Assembly: GCA_030630695.1 (NCBI GenBank)
Contig: DAOVMP010000043.1
Location: forward strand, 1-5,706
DNA length: 5,706 nt
Source: Candidatus Woesearchaeota archaeon
Lineage (GTDB): Archaea; Nanobdellota; Nanobdellia; Woesearchaeales; ARS49
Direction of reading: 5' to 3'
Made by a program: the position numbers and the translations under genes. The notes beneath the pieces were generated by a model that had not been told where the DNA came from, did no database searches, and saw nothing but the letters and a program-made list of their open reading frames with translations. Below, piece by piece: positions 1 through 4,330 of the stretch. How positions within the stretch are numbered: the first letter of the stretch is position 1; every line of letters begins with the position of its first letter.

Positions 1-771
1 ATTTCTTTTTTCAATCTCTTTAAGTTCTGTTTCTTTTTTATTCATTCTCTTTTTAATATAAGATGCCTTGTTTTGTTTTATCTTATCGCTTACTTCTTTA
101 TATTTCAAAGCCTGATCCCTGTCTTTTTTCAATTCTCTCAAATGAACCTGTCTTTCTTTTAAAATAATGCCTGCTTCATTAAGTTTTTGCTCAACTTTTT
201 CCAATTCCTTCAAAGCCTTGTTCTTTTTCTCTTCGTATATTGAAATTCCTGCAATCTCTTCAATTATTTGCCTACGTTCTGTTGAAGACATCTCAACTAA
301 TCTAACAATATCTCCCTGCAAAATAATATTATAACCATCAGGATTAATCTTAGCCATGCCTAATAGTTCAACAACTTCCTGCCGGGTTCTTGTTTTTCCA
401 TTGATCTTGTATCTACTGACACCAGTAGGCTTAACAATTCTTGAGACCTTAACAGCATCTTCTTCAATTGGGAAAACCCTTTTAGAATTATCAAAAGAAA
501 TACTCACTTCAGCAGACTTAGCAGATTTTTTAGTCTTGCCTCCATTGTATATAAGATTAGCAGATTTCTCAGCTCTTAGTGATTTAGATGAAGACTTGCC
601 TAATACAAAACATAAGGCATCTAAAACATTGGATTTACCACTACCATTAGGACCTAGAATTATGTTAAATCCATCCTCAAATAACAATTCAGTCCTCTTG
701 CCAAAAGACTTAAATCCGTCCATTACAAGCTTAGTAATCTTAGTCCCCAATATGGGAGATGCCTCTACCAT
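1..771 (-). CDS. smc: SMC chromosome segregation ATPase, N-terminal part (3' end beyond window)
   Basis: The 257 visible residues form the N-terminal ATPase half-head and the beginning of the coiled coil of an SMC protein, which works with kleisin partners to condense and segregate the chromosome. Seen: the entry motif DGFKSFG (18-24), Walker A GPNGSGKSN (40-48), the arginine-finger region around LRAEKSANLIYNG (R66), the Q-loop ILQGDI with Q152, and the family hallmark ERRQIIEEIAGIS (165-177). From about residue 180 the protein is Lys/Glu-rich and heptad-like, as expected for the coiled coil. SMC proteins are usually about 1,150-1,200 residues, so roughly a fifth is visible; hinge, signature motif and Walker B lie outside. 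The start is fixed by an in-frame TAG two codons upstream and by a TATA box about 26 bp upstream, giving a leaderless mRNA. A Rad50-type protein is less likely because of the FKSF and EEIAGI motifs. Confidence 0.96.
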   Translation of the reverse strand, partial: MVEASPILGTKITKLVMDGFKSFGKRTELLFEDGFNIILGPNGSGKSNVLDALCFVLGKSSSKSLRAEKSANLIYNGGKTKKSAKSAEVSISFDNSKRVFPIEEDAVKVSRIVKPTGVSRYKINGKTRTRQEVVELLGMAKINPDGYNIILQGDIVRLVEMSSTERRQIIEEIAGISIYEEKKNKALKELEKVEQKLNEAGIILKERQVHLRELKKDRDQALKYKEVSDKIKQNKASYIKKRMNKKETELKEIEKRN

Positions 772-792
772 AGGCTAAATGTATAGAATGGC

Positions 793-803
793 TATATATA
801 AAG
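793..803 (-). promoter_or_regulatory. TATA box of smc
   Basis: Reads CTTTATATATA on the minus strand. Its centre is about 26 bp upstream of the smc ATG, the archaeal TATA-to-start-site distance, so transcription should begin at or next to the start codon. The purine-rich bases just upstream could serve as a BRE for TFB. Confidence 0.7.
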
Positions 804-821
804 GCTTCGCCGAATAGTCTG

Positions 822-850
822 ATTAATAGAAGAAATATAAAGAAAAATAA
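822..850 (-). terminator. T-rich 3' region of the small Cys-containing gene
   Basis: Directly after the stop codon of the 856-1167 gene the minus strand has several runs of T separated by single bases, including TTTATTTTTC and TTTATATTTC. Archaeal RNA polymerase can terminate on T-tracts without a hairpin. It lies between this gene and the smc promoter. Weak evidence. Confidence 0.35.
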
Positions 851-855
851 AGGAT

Positions 856-1167
856 TTAATACTTAAAATCCCTCCAGTATGTATGCCCTGGACCGCATCT
901 ATTAATACATGCTTCCTGAGTATGGCTACCTAGGAATCTGACATATGCTCCACTAATAGAACCATCTGGATTATAGTCAAAAGAACCAGGATGACAATAA
1001 CAAGTACCATATTCTGGAGTATAATGTCCTGAACCTGTCCAATAATACTGACCTGTTCCTGCAATCACATTACCAGTTGCACTCATAAAATACAGAGTGG
1101 CAATGCAAATGATTGCTATACCTATTATAGAACAAAATGCAATTGTAATAAATTTCTGCTCATCCAT
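856..1167 (-). CDS. Small membrane-anchored protein with four-cysteine exported domain, unknown function
   Basis: 103 residues, not recognised as a named family. One hydrophobic segment at residues 6-28 follows a short charged N-terminus (MDEQK) and acts as an uncleaved anchor or signal peptide. The remainder (about 30-103) is rich in Gly, Tyr, Trp and His, and contains C56, C58, C87 and C91 (CxC, then CxxxC), suggesting two disulfides or a metal site outside the cell. The ending GPGHTYWRDF is aromatic. The start is well supported: a Shine-Dalgarno GAGGTGAT lies 5 bp upstream of the ATG, and a TATA box lies about 18-25 bp before the presumed transcript start. The gene lies between rnhB and smc on the same strand but has its own promoter. 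Candidate roles are a surface or adhesion protein or a pilin-like small protein; none can be shown from sequence. Confidence 0.72.
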   Translation of the reverse strand: MDEQKFITIAFCSIIGIAIICIATLYFMSATGNVIAGTGQYYWTGSGHYTPEYGTCYCHPGSFDYNPDGSISGAYVRFLGSHTQEACINRCGPGHTYWRDFKY

Positions 1168-1172
1168 TGAAT

Positions 1173-1180
1173 ATCACCTC
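1173..1180 (-). promoter_or_regulatory. Shine-Dalgarno of the 856-1167 gene
   Basis: GAGGTGAT on the minus strand is a full complement to the archaeal 16S rRNA 3' tail and sits 5 nt before the ATG. It decides the start. It contrasts with the leaderless neighbours smc and rnhB. Confidence 0.75.
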
Positions 1181-1206
1181 GTTTAACTCATATAATGAAA
1201 AAGTAG

Positions 1207-1215
1207 TATATTAAT
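1207..1215 (-). promoter_or_regulatory. Probable TATA box of the 856-1167 gene
   Basis: Minus strand reads TTAATATAC. A start site about 25 bp downstream would be near 1185, leaving an 18-nt leader that just accommodates the Shine-Dalgarno. The box touches the edge of the hairpin chain. Confidence 0.45.
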
Positions 1216-1400
1216 GTTTTGGAAATTCTCAAATTTCCAAAGCCCAAAAAACACGTAGTATTTTTTGATGTTTCTAAAACACAAAGTGTTTTAGAAGCCA
1301 GAAAAACTTTGTTTTTCTATGTTTTGGTTATAACTGGTTACGCCCAGTTAACATGCAAAGCTCAGCTTTCAGCTGTGCAATGTTCGCTATGCTCACAAGT
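1214..1400. repeat. Chain of consecutive hairpins with repeated ATGTTT...AGCC framing
   Basis: This stretch between rnhB and the next gene is almost fully made of short inverted repeats. In order: TTTGGAAATT/AATTTCCAAA (1218-1241, loop CTCA); CAAAAAACAC/GTATTTTTTG (1245-1267, loop GTA, one mismatch that is G-U on the minus strand); TTCTAAAACAC/GTGTTTTAGAA (1272-1296, 11 bp perfect, loop AAA); AGAAAAAC/GTTTTTCT (1300-1318, loop TTT); TAACTGG/CCAGTTA (1331-1350, 6-base loop); AAAGC/GCTTT (1357-1369, loop TCA). ATGTT recurs at 1214, 1268, 1319 and 1380, and AGCC at 1241 and 1296, giving a period of about 51-61 bp. Stem sequences differ between units while pairing is kept. It could be the structured 3' UTR or termination zone of rnhB, a small non-coding RNA, or a decayed miniature element. 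Confidence 0.75.
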
Positions 1401-1406
1401 TCATAA

Positions 1407-2066
1407 TTAAAACGAATCAATTTTCGACTGACACCTTTTAGCCTTTAAATTCTTTATCGTCTTCCAAGAATGCCTTAAAATTTCAGGAAACTTTTCCGAA
1501 TGCATTTTTAAAAAATGAACAGTATTAGGATCAGACGGATAGCCAGAACCAAAATCCATCCCAACTTTCTTTTTTAGTTTTTCAATCTCTCTATCTCTTG
1601 TCACTTTTGCTAGGATTGACGCAGCTGAAACAACAGGGTATTTCAAGTCTGCTTTATGCTCTGAAACTAATTTAATTTTTTTATTATCTAAAAGATTTCT
1701 AACATATTTTTTATATGCCAAAAGATTAGGACTTGGACAGTCTAGAATTGCTTTATCCGGCTTTAGCGCATTAATTATATCTGCAGAAGTTAAAGCCTCT
1801 AACCAGTTTAAGTTCATTGTTTTTCTGTTTAAAATAATATCATCGATTTCTTTAGGAGGAATTTTTACTATTTTATGTTTATATGCTATTTTTTTAATCT
1901 CATTAAACATACGTTCTCTAGTTCTAGGAGTTAATAATTTAGAATCTTTCACACCTAATGCTTTTAATTTAGAAATATCTTCCTCTTTAACAACTACACC
2001 GCACATAACCATTGGACCGATTGCAGGACCTTTTCCGGCTTCGTCCACACCACATATTAATGCCAT
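1407..2066 (-). CDS. rnhB: Ribonuclease HII
   Basis: 219 residues, the normal length for archaeal RNase HII. The enzyme cuts the RNA strand of RNA/DNA hybrids, including single ribonucleotides left in DNA, with two metal ions. Seen: the N-terminal GVDEAGKGPAIGPMV with catalytic D8 and E9, the conserved DSKLLTPRTRE (41-51), AILDCPSPN with D109, and the EHKADLKYPVVSAASILAKV block with D140 as the fourth acidic residue, followed by GSGYPSDP (173-180). All four metal ligands are therefore present. The usual Arg of DEAGRGP is Lys here, a mild substitution. The start follows a TATA-like CCTTTAAAAACT about 26 bp upstream, implying a leaderless mRNA. The last 20 residues are basic and could host a PCNA-binding tail, though no clear PIP box is visible. 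Confidence 0.97.
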   Translation of the reverse strand: MALICGVDEAGKGPAIGPMVMCGVVVKEEDISKLKALGVKDSKLLTPRTRERMFNEIKKIAYKHKIVKIPPKEIDDIILNRKTMNLNWLEALTSADIINALKPDKAILDCPSPNLLAYKKYVRNLLDNKKIKLVSEHKADLKYPVVSAASILAKVTRDREIEKLKKKVGMDFGSGYPSDPNTVHFLKMHSEKFPEILRHSWKTIKNLKAKRCQSKIDSF

Positions 2067-2088
2067 ATCTATTGTTAGAAAGTTAGAG

Positions 2089-2098
2089 TTTTTAAAGG
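2089..2098 (-). promoter_or_regulatory. TATA box of rnhB
   Basis: Minus strand CCTTTAAAAA, centred about 26 bp before the rnhB ATG. It shares the CCTTTA beginning with the smc promoter. Expected start site is at the ATG. Confidence 0.6.
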
Positions 2099-2207
2099 TT
2101 TGTGGGAAAAAAGATTAAATATTGCTCTGGTTTTGGGAGGGTGTTTGGATTGTTGGTTTGAGTGATAATATTCATAATTAAAAGAATAATAAATTAATTT
2201 AGGTTAA

Positions 2208-2235
2208 GTTCAATTTACTTCCTGTAAAATTGAAC
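2208..2235 (-). terminator. Hairpin over the stop codon of the 2215-2535 gene
   Basis: GTTCAATTT (2208-2216) pairs with AAATTGAAC (2227-2235), and two more pairs plus one bulged A close on a 5-base loop. The stop codon lies inside the 3' arm as read on the minus strand. T-containing but not T-run sequence follows. It may be a 3' stability or termination element. Confidence 0.5.
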
Positions 2236-2535
2236 AGGAGTGAGAACATCTACAGAAAAACGGCTTGGCGATATACCTTTTGGTTCACCAATAATATATC
2301 CATTCGCATTTGATGGTTGTGATTTCATGCATTCTTCTCGAAATTCTTTGCTTCTGGTACTAAAACAGCCACCGTGACCAATTGTAACTGTAATTATTTT
2401 CGGTTCTCCGATAGGTACAGCATTATCTGCTTCAGTTAATTCAACTAAAGACTTTTCGTTATCGTTAGCCATAATATTGATTAAGGCATCATACTTTATA
2501 AAGTTAATGGAATGACAATTTTCCAAACACACCAC
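2215..2535 (-). CDS. Hypothetical protein, 106 aa, with structured 5' leader
   Basis: Not recognised. The first possible start after an in-frame TAA is a GTG (a second GTG follows), preceded by AGGTG 7 nt upstream; a shorter version could begin at M22 (MANDNEKSL). No membrane segment. Seen: four cysteines (C3, C7, C57, C69), with CLENCH near the N-terminus, a central GHGGC (53-57), and the five-residue motif IGEPK twice, at 42-46 and 82-86, about 40 residues apart, hinting at two related halves. Composition is balanced, unlike the low-complexity translations of non-coding AT-rich DNA, and no plus-strand frame competes. The gene is flanked by a hairpin at its stop and by a two-domain RNA structure upstream, so it looks like a self-contained regulated unit. 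A metal-binding or small regulatory protein is possible but only a guess. Confidence 0.6.
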   Translation of the reverse strand: MVCLENCHSINFIKYDALINIMANDNEKSLVELTEADNAVPIGEPKIITVTIGHGGCFSTRSKEFREECMKSQPSNANGYIIGEPKGISPSRFSVDVLTPVQFYRK

Positions 2536-2541
2536 AACAAT

Positions 2542-2547
2542 CCACCT
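2542..2547 (-). promoter_or_regulatory. Shine-Dalgarno of the 2215-2535 gene, inside a possible switch
   Basis: AGGTGG on the minus strand, 6-7 nt before the GTG start. AGGTG matches the archaeal consensus. The same bases can pair with CCGCCT at 2620-2625 in the upstream helix, which would hide the site. Confidence 0.55.
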
Positions 2548-2567
2548 TTATTAAAACTATTCAAATG

Positions 2568-2708
2568 TCAAGAACCGCCAGTCAATAGACCGGCAGTATT
2601 AACTTGTTCTTATACATCTAGGCGGTTCTTGAGCACCATCAGGAATACCTCGACTATCCTAATTTAATAGGTCTTCTGACCTCTTCTCACTAGAGAAGAG
2701 GTATTCCT
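2568..2708 (-). ncRNA. Two-domain structured RNA or 5' leader of the 2215-2535 gene
   Basis: Read on the minus strand. Domain I (2708 to 2641): outer helix P1 AGGAATACCTC/GAGGTATTCCT, 11 bp perfect, enclosing P2 (TTCTC/GAGAA, loop TAGT), P3 (AGGTC/GACCT, loop AGAA) and about 17 free bases, i.e. a three-way-junction shape. An 8-nt linker follows. Domain II (2632 to 2568): P4 TCAAGAACCGCC/GGCGGTTCTTGA, 12 bp perfect, then 16 unpaired bases on one side, then P5 AGTTAATA/TATTGACT (8 bp) with a 9-base loop. The only odd pair in P5, and in an alternative helix GCCGGTC/GACTGGC, is G-U on the minus strand but A-C on the plus strand, favouring a minus-strand RNA. It matches no riboswitch, SRP, RNase P or H/ACA pattern I know. 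A promoter is not certain. Confidence 0.6.
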
Positions 2709-2720
2709 TAGGTATCACAA

Positions 2721-2730
2721 CATATAAATA
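2721..2730 (+). promoter_or_regulatory. TATA box of the HPF-like gene (possibly bidirectional)
   Basis: CATATAAATA is centred about 26 bp before the ATG at 2753, fitting a leaderless mRNA. Read on the minus strand the same bases give TATTTATATG, which could also fire toward the structured RNA, though the predicted start (about 2698-2705) would clip the first helix by a few bases. Confidence 0.6.
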
Positions 2731-2752
2731 TTAGTGGAAAAATAACTATTGT

Positions 2753-3103
2753 ATGAAACCAATAACAGAATCAGACATGCTTCAATTTGTCGGATTGAAA
2801 ACTTTAAAACCAATGGAACAGGAATTGGTTCAACGCGTTTCTACTGAGAACTTTGAAAAAATCAAACGAATGCTGCACAACATTACAAAAGTAAAAGTTC
2901 AAATAAAAACATATGAAAAAGACGGCAAACGCAAAAAATATTCAATCCATCTGCAGGCAAGAGCTCCTGGAGGACCATTAGACGTAGACAAAGCACAAGG
3001 ATTTGACCTCGCTCGAACGATTCACAAAGGATTTGCAGATTTGAAAGGATTAATCGAACATAGAATACATTTAGAAGGTTTGAAAGGGACTAGAACAAGG
3101 TAA
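2753..3103 (+). CDS. HPF/RaiA-like (S30AE-fold) ribosome-associated protein, candidate
   Basis: 116 residues. The order of predicted elements matches the small ribosome-hibernation fold: helix at about 20-43 (EQELVQRVSTENFEKIKRML), strand KVKVQIKTYEK (46-56), basic turn DGKRKK, strand KYSIHLQARAP (62-72), short strand PLDVDKA (75-81) and a second helix FDLARTIHKGFADLKGLIEHR (84-104). The step from strand into helix resembles the bacterial HPF pattern of an acidic/aromatic turn followed by an alanine-rich helix and a basic end. Such proteins sit in the decoding channel of the 30S subunit and block mRNA and tRNA in resting cells. The assignment is by fold pattern, not by strong identity. The leaderless start fits the TATA box, and the gene ends just before the initiator tRNA gene, whose promoter begins 3 bp past its stop. 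It could instead be another small RNA-binding protein. Confidence 0.6.
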   Translation: MKPITESDMLQFVGLKTLKPMEQELVQRVSTENFEKIKRMLHNITKVKVQIKTYEKDGKRKKYSIHLQARAPGGPLDVDKAQGFDLARTIHKGFADLKGLIEHRIHLEGLKGTRTR

Positions 3104-3105
3104 AG

Positions 3106-3115
3106 CTTTATAAAG
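3106..3115 (+). promoter_or_regulatory. TATA box of the initiator tRNA gene
   Basis: The palindromic CTTTATAAAG lies about 28 bp before the first tRNA base, leaving room for a pre-tRNA leader of a few bases. It begins 3 bp after the stop of the preceding gene. Confidence 0.65.
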
Positions 3116-3138
3116 AAAATATCTTTCCTAATTCTCAC

Positions 3139-3213
3139 AGCGGAGTAGAGCAGTCTGGAGTGCTCGTCGGGCTCATAACCCGGAGGTCAGAGGTTCAAAT
3201 CCTCTCTCCGCTA
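3139..3213 (+). tRNA. Initiator tRNA-Met (CAT)
   Basis: A complete cloverleaf of 75 nt including the discriminator: acceptor AGCGGAG/CTCCGCT (3139-3145/3206-3212), D stem GAGC/GCTC (3148-3151/3162-3165) with GG in the loop, anticodon stem TCGGG/CCCGG, loop CTCATAA with CAT at 3174-3176, variable loop AGGTC, T stem AGAGG/CCTCT with loop TTCAAAT, and discriminator A3213. Two marks identify the initiator rather than the elongator: the A1-U72 pair typical of archaeal and eukaryotic initiators, and the three consecutive G-C pairs in the anticodon stem that favour P-site binding. CCA is not encoded and must be added after transcription. No intron. Confidence 0.97.
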
Positions 3214-3238
3214 TTCATAGTCTACACCAACGAAAACT

Positions 3239-3248
3239 AAATAAATAA
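3239..3248 (+). promoter_or_regulatory. Probable TATA box of the 3268-3945 gene
   Basis: AAATAAATAA is centred about 25 bp upstream of the ATG at 3268 and would again give a leaderless message. The box is less canonical than those of smc or the tRNA. Confidence 0.45.
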
Positions 3249-3267
3249 GAAAATACTCTATTAAGAC

Positions 3268-3945
3268 ATGAATGCAAGAACTCAAGAAATCTTTAAACAT
3301 GGAATACATCCAAGAGATAAACCAAAGAGCAATTTACTTGTTCCTGTGTTGGTTATAATTATCTTAATCGTTGCTATTGGTTCAATATTCTTTATTTTTT
3401 CATCGAGTAAAGAAAAAATTACCGGACTTCAAACAGCTGATATGTCTGAACAAGAGATGCAAACAAATACACGGCAAGAAATAAAACCAGAGACCATTTC
3501 TGAACCATTACCAAAAACCAAAGAAAAACCTTCTGTAGAAACCTCTACCCATGCGAAACTAGGAATTTTAGAAATTTTAGTATCCAACATAACAGAGGGA
3601 GCCTATACTGAATGGGACTCAGAAACACTTCTAAAAGTCAATAAAACCTATTATAAAATCTATGTTAAACTTTTTAATCCAACATGGGATGAAACAGATT
3701 CAATAGAATCAATAACACTAACAGATGATTTAGACAATGAATACTTACCTAGTGCTAATCCAAACAAGTTTGTTTCACTTCGGGAATTGGGCAAAGATTG
3801 GAAAATATATTCAAGAATATCACGAGAAGGATATTTATTCTTTACAGACATAGATGAAAATATTAAAAAATACGACTTAATCTTCACAATACGATCTGAA
3901 GATGATATTAAAAGAGCGATTTATAGTTTTGAGATGGTAAAATAA
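3268..3945 (+). CDS. Single-pass membrane protein with extracytoplasmic beta-sandwich (DUF4352-like)
   Basis: 225 residues. A short basic N-terminus (residues 1-22) is followed by one strong membrane segment at 23-44 (VPVLVIIILIVAIGSIFFIF), then a flexible Glu/Lys/Pro/Thr linker to about 95, and a C-terminal domain of about 125 residues. That domain alternates predicted strands: LGILEILVSNI, TYYKIYVKLFNPT, ESITLTDDLDNEY, then a Gly-containing strand EGYLFFTDI, and KKYDLIFTIRS. The order (strand, N-P turn, D-x-D/N-E-Y, then a G-x-L-F-F strand) resembles DUF4352-type immunoglobulin-like domains of archaeal and bacterial surface proteins; this is a fold-level guess. Orientation by the positive-inside rule puts the domain outside. 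Function is unknown; a surface or envelope role is likely. Two strong hairpins follow the stop. Confidence 0.82.
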   Translation: MNARTQEIFKHGIHPRDKPKSNLLVPVLVIIILIVAIGSIFFIFSSSKEKITGLQTADMSEQEMQTNTRQEIKPETISEPLPKTKEKPSVETSTHAKLGILEILVSNITEGAYTEWDSETLLKVNKTYYKIYVKLFNPTWDETDSIESITLTDDLDNEYLPSANPNKFVSLRELGKDWKIYSRISREGYLFFTDIDENIKKYDLIFTIRSEDDIKRAIYSFEMVK

Positions 3946-3967
3946 ACTACTTCTTTACTTTTGAATA

Positions 3968-4011
3968 TAGCCAAAGACGTGATTAATTGAGCAAATAGAC
4001 GTCTTTGGCTA
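3968..4011. terminator. Perfect 13-bp hairpin downstream of the 3268-3945 gene
   Basis: AGCCAAAGACGT (3969-3980) pairs with ACGTCTTTGGCT (3999-4010), extended by one T-A pair, around an 18-base loop. It starts 22 bp after the stop codon. No T-run follows, so it is more likely a 3' stabiliser or processing signal than a bacterial-style terminator. Confidence 0.6.
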
Positions 4012-4016
4012 ATAGC

Positions 4017-4053
4017 AAAAGACATACTAAACGCATAATTATTTATGTCTTTT
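4017..4053. terminator. Second hairpin, 10 bp, ending in a T-run
   Basis: AAAAGACATA (4017-4026) pairs with TATGTCTTTT (4044-4053) around a 17-base loop, and the right arm ends in four Ts. It follows the first hairpin by 5 bp and shares the AAAGAC/GTCTTT core in its stem. Confidence 0.55.
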
Positions 4054-4088
4054 ACTATACCTGCAAAATTAGTAATATTGAAAAAAAT

Positions 4089-4297
4089 AACACATACACA
4101 GTATTTTAGCAATACATTCTTTGTTCTTAATTAATATATATTGTATCAAATAACACAACCAAAGTAATCTACAACACATTCATAGTAAAACAATTTAGTG
4201 CAGAAAAAACACAACTATTTGTTATAATTTTAATACAGGGACGGTAAAAAATACGTCTAAAGCAGTAAAATATAACACATTCTTAGTAAAATTTTAG
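4089..4297 (+). repeat. Degenerate direct repeats upstream of the HTH gene
   Basis: AACACATTCATAGTAAAA (4173-4190) and AACACATTCTTAGTAAAA (4274-4291) match at 17 of 18 positions, both going on to a TTTAG end (4196, 4297). A looser copy, AACACATACACAG followed by TATTTTAG, lies at 4089-4109. The copies are 84 and 101 bp apart. The last copy ends just before the TATA box of the HTH gene, a position suited to an operator. Confidence 0.55.
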
Positions 4298-4302
4298 AAA
4301 GA

Positions 4303-4310
4303 TTTATAAA
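4303..4310 (+). promoter_or_regulatory. TATA box of the HTH/two-TM operon
   Basis: TTTATAAA is centred about 25 bp before the ATG at 4331, giving a leaderless message. It is one of the better boxes in the window. Confidence 0.65.
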
Positions 4311-4330
4311 CGCATATAGCAAAAATATGC

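Larger units (their letters stand above)
3946..4330. other. 385-bp non-coding stretch between the DUF4352-like and HTH genes
   Basis: No convincing gene. It holds two strong hairpins just past the upstream gene (3968-4053), a set of degenerate direct repeats starting AACACA (4089-4297), an AT-rich block ATTAATATATATTG near 4129-4142 that could act as a TATA element in either direction, a small hairpin GACG...CGTC (4240-4257), and the TATA box of the HTH gene at 4303. The length is unusual for this compact region and suggests regulation or an undetected small RNA. Confidence 0.6.

Noticed and set aside
356..778. Plus-strand open frame of 140 codons
   Set aside because: It is the antisense of the clear SMC ATPase head; all SMC motifs are on the minus strand.
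1219..1410. Plus-strand open frame of 63 codons across the hairpin chain
   Set aside because: No Shine-Dalgarno or suitable TATA spacing, and the sequence is explained by inverted repeats. The translation has no recognisable domain.
1400..2183. Direct repeat TTCATAATTAAAA on both sides of rnhB (1400-1412 and 2171-2183)
   Set aside because: About one such 13-base match is expected by chance in AT-rich DNA of this size, and nothing suggests rnhB is mobile.
2553..2575. Bacterial-looking TTGACA on the minus strand upstream of the 106-aa gene
   Set aside because: There is no matching -10 at 17 bp, and the rest of the window uses archaeal TATA promoters.
2568..2708. Insertion-sequence end, H/ACA guide RNA or CRISPR repeat reading of the paired hairpins
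   Set aside because: There is no transposase nearby. H/ACA pockets need unpaired guides on both sides of the helix, with ACA at a fixed distance. There is no repeat-spacer series.
3921..4112. Minus-strand open frame of 63 codons starting at TTG, with a TATA-like block upstream near 4128-4142
   Set aside because: It overlaps the end of the membrane-protein gene and runs through both hairpins, its start is TTG without Shine-Dalgarno, and the translation has no pattern. A minus-strand transcript from that block is not excluded.
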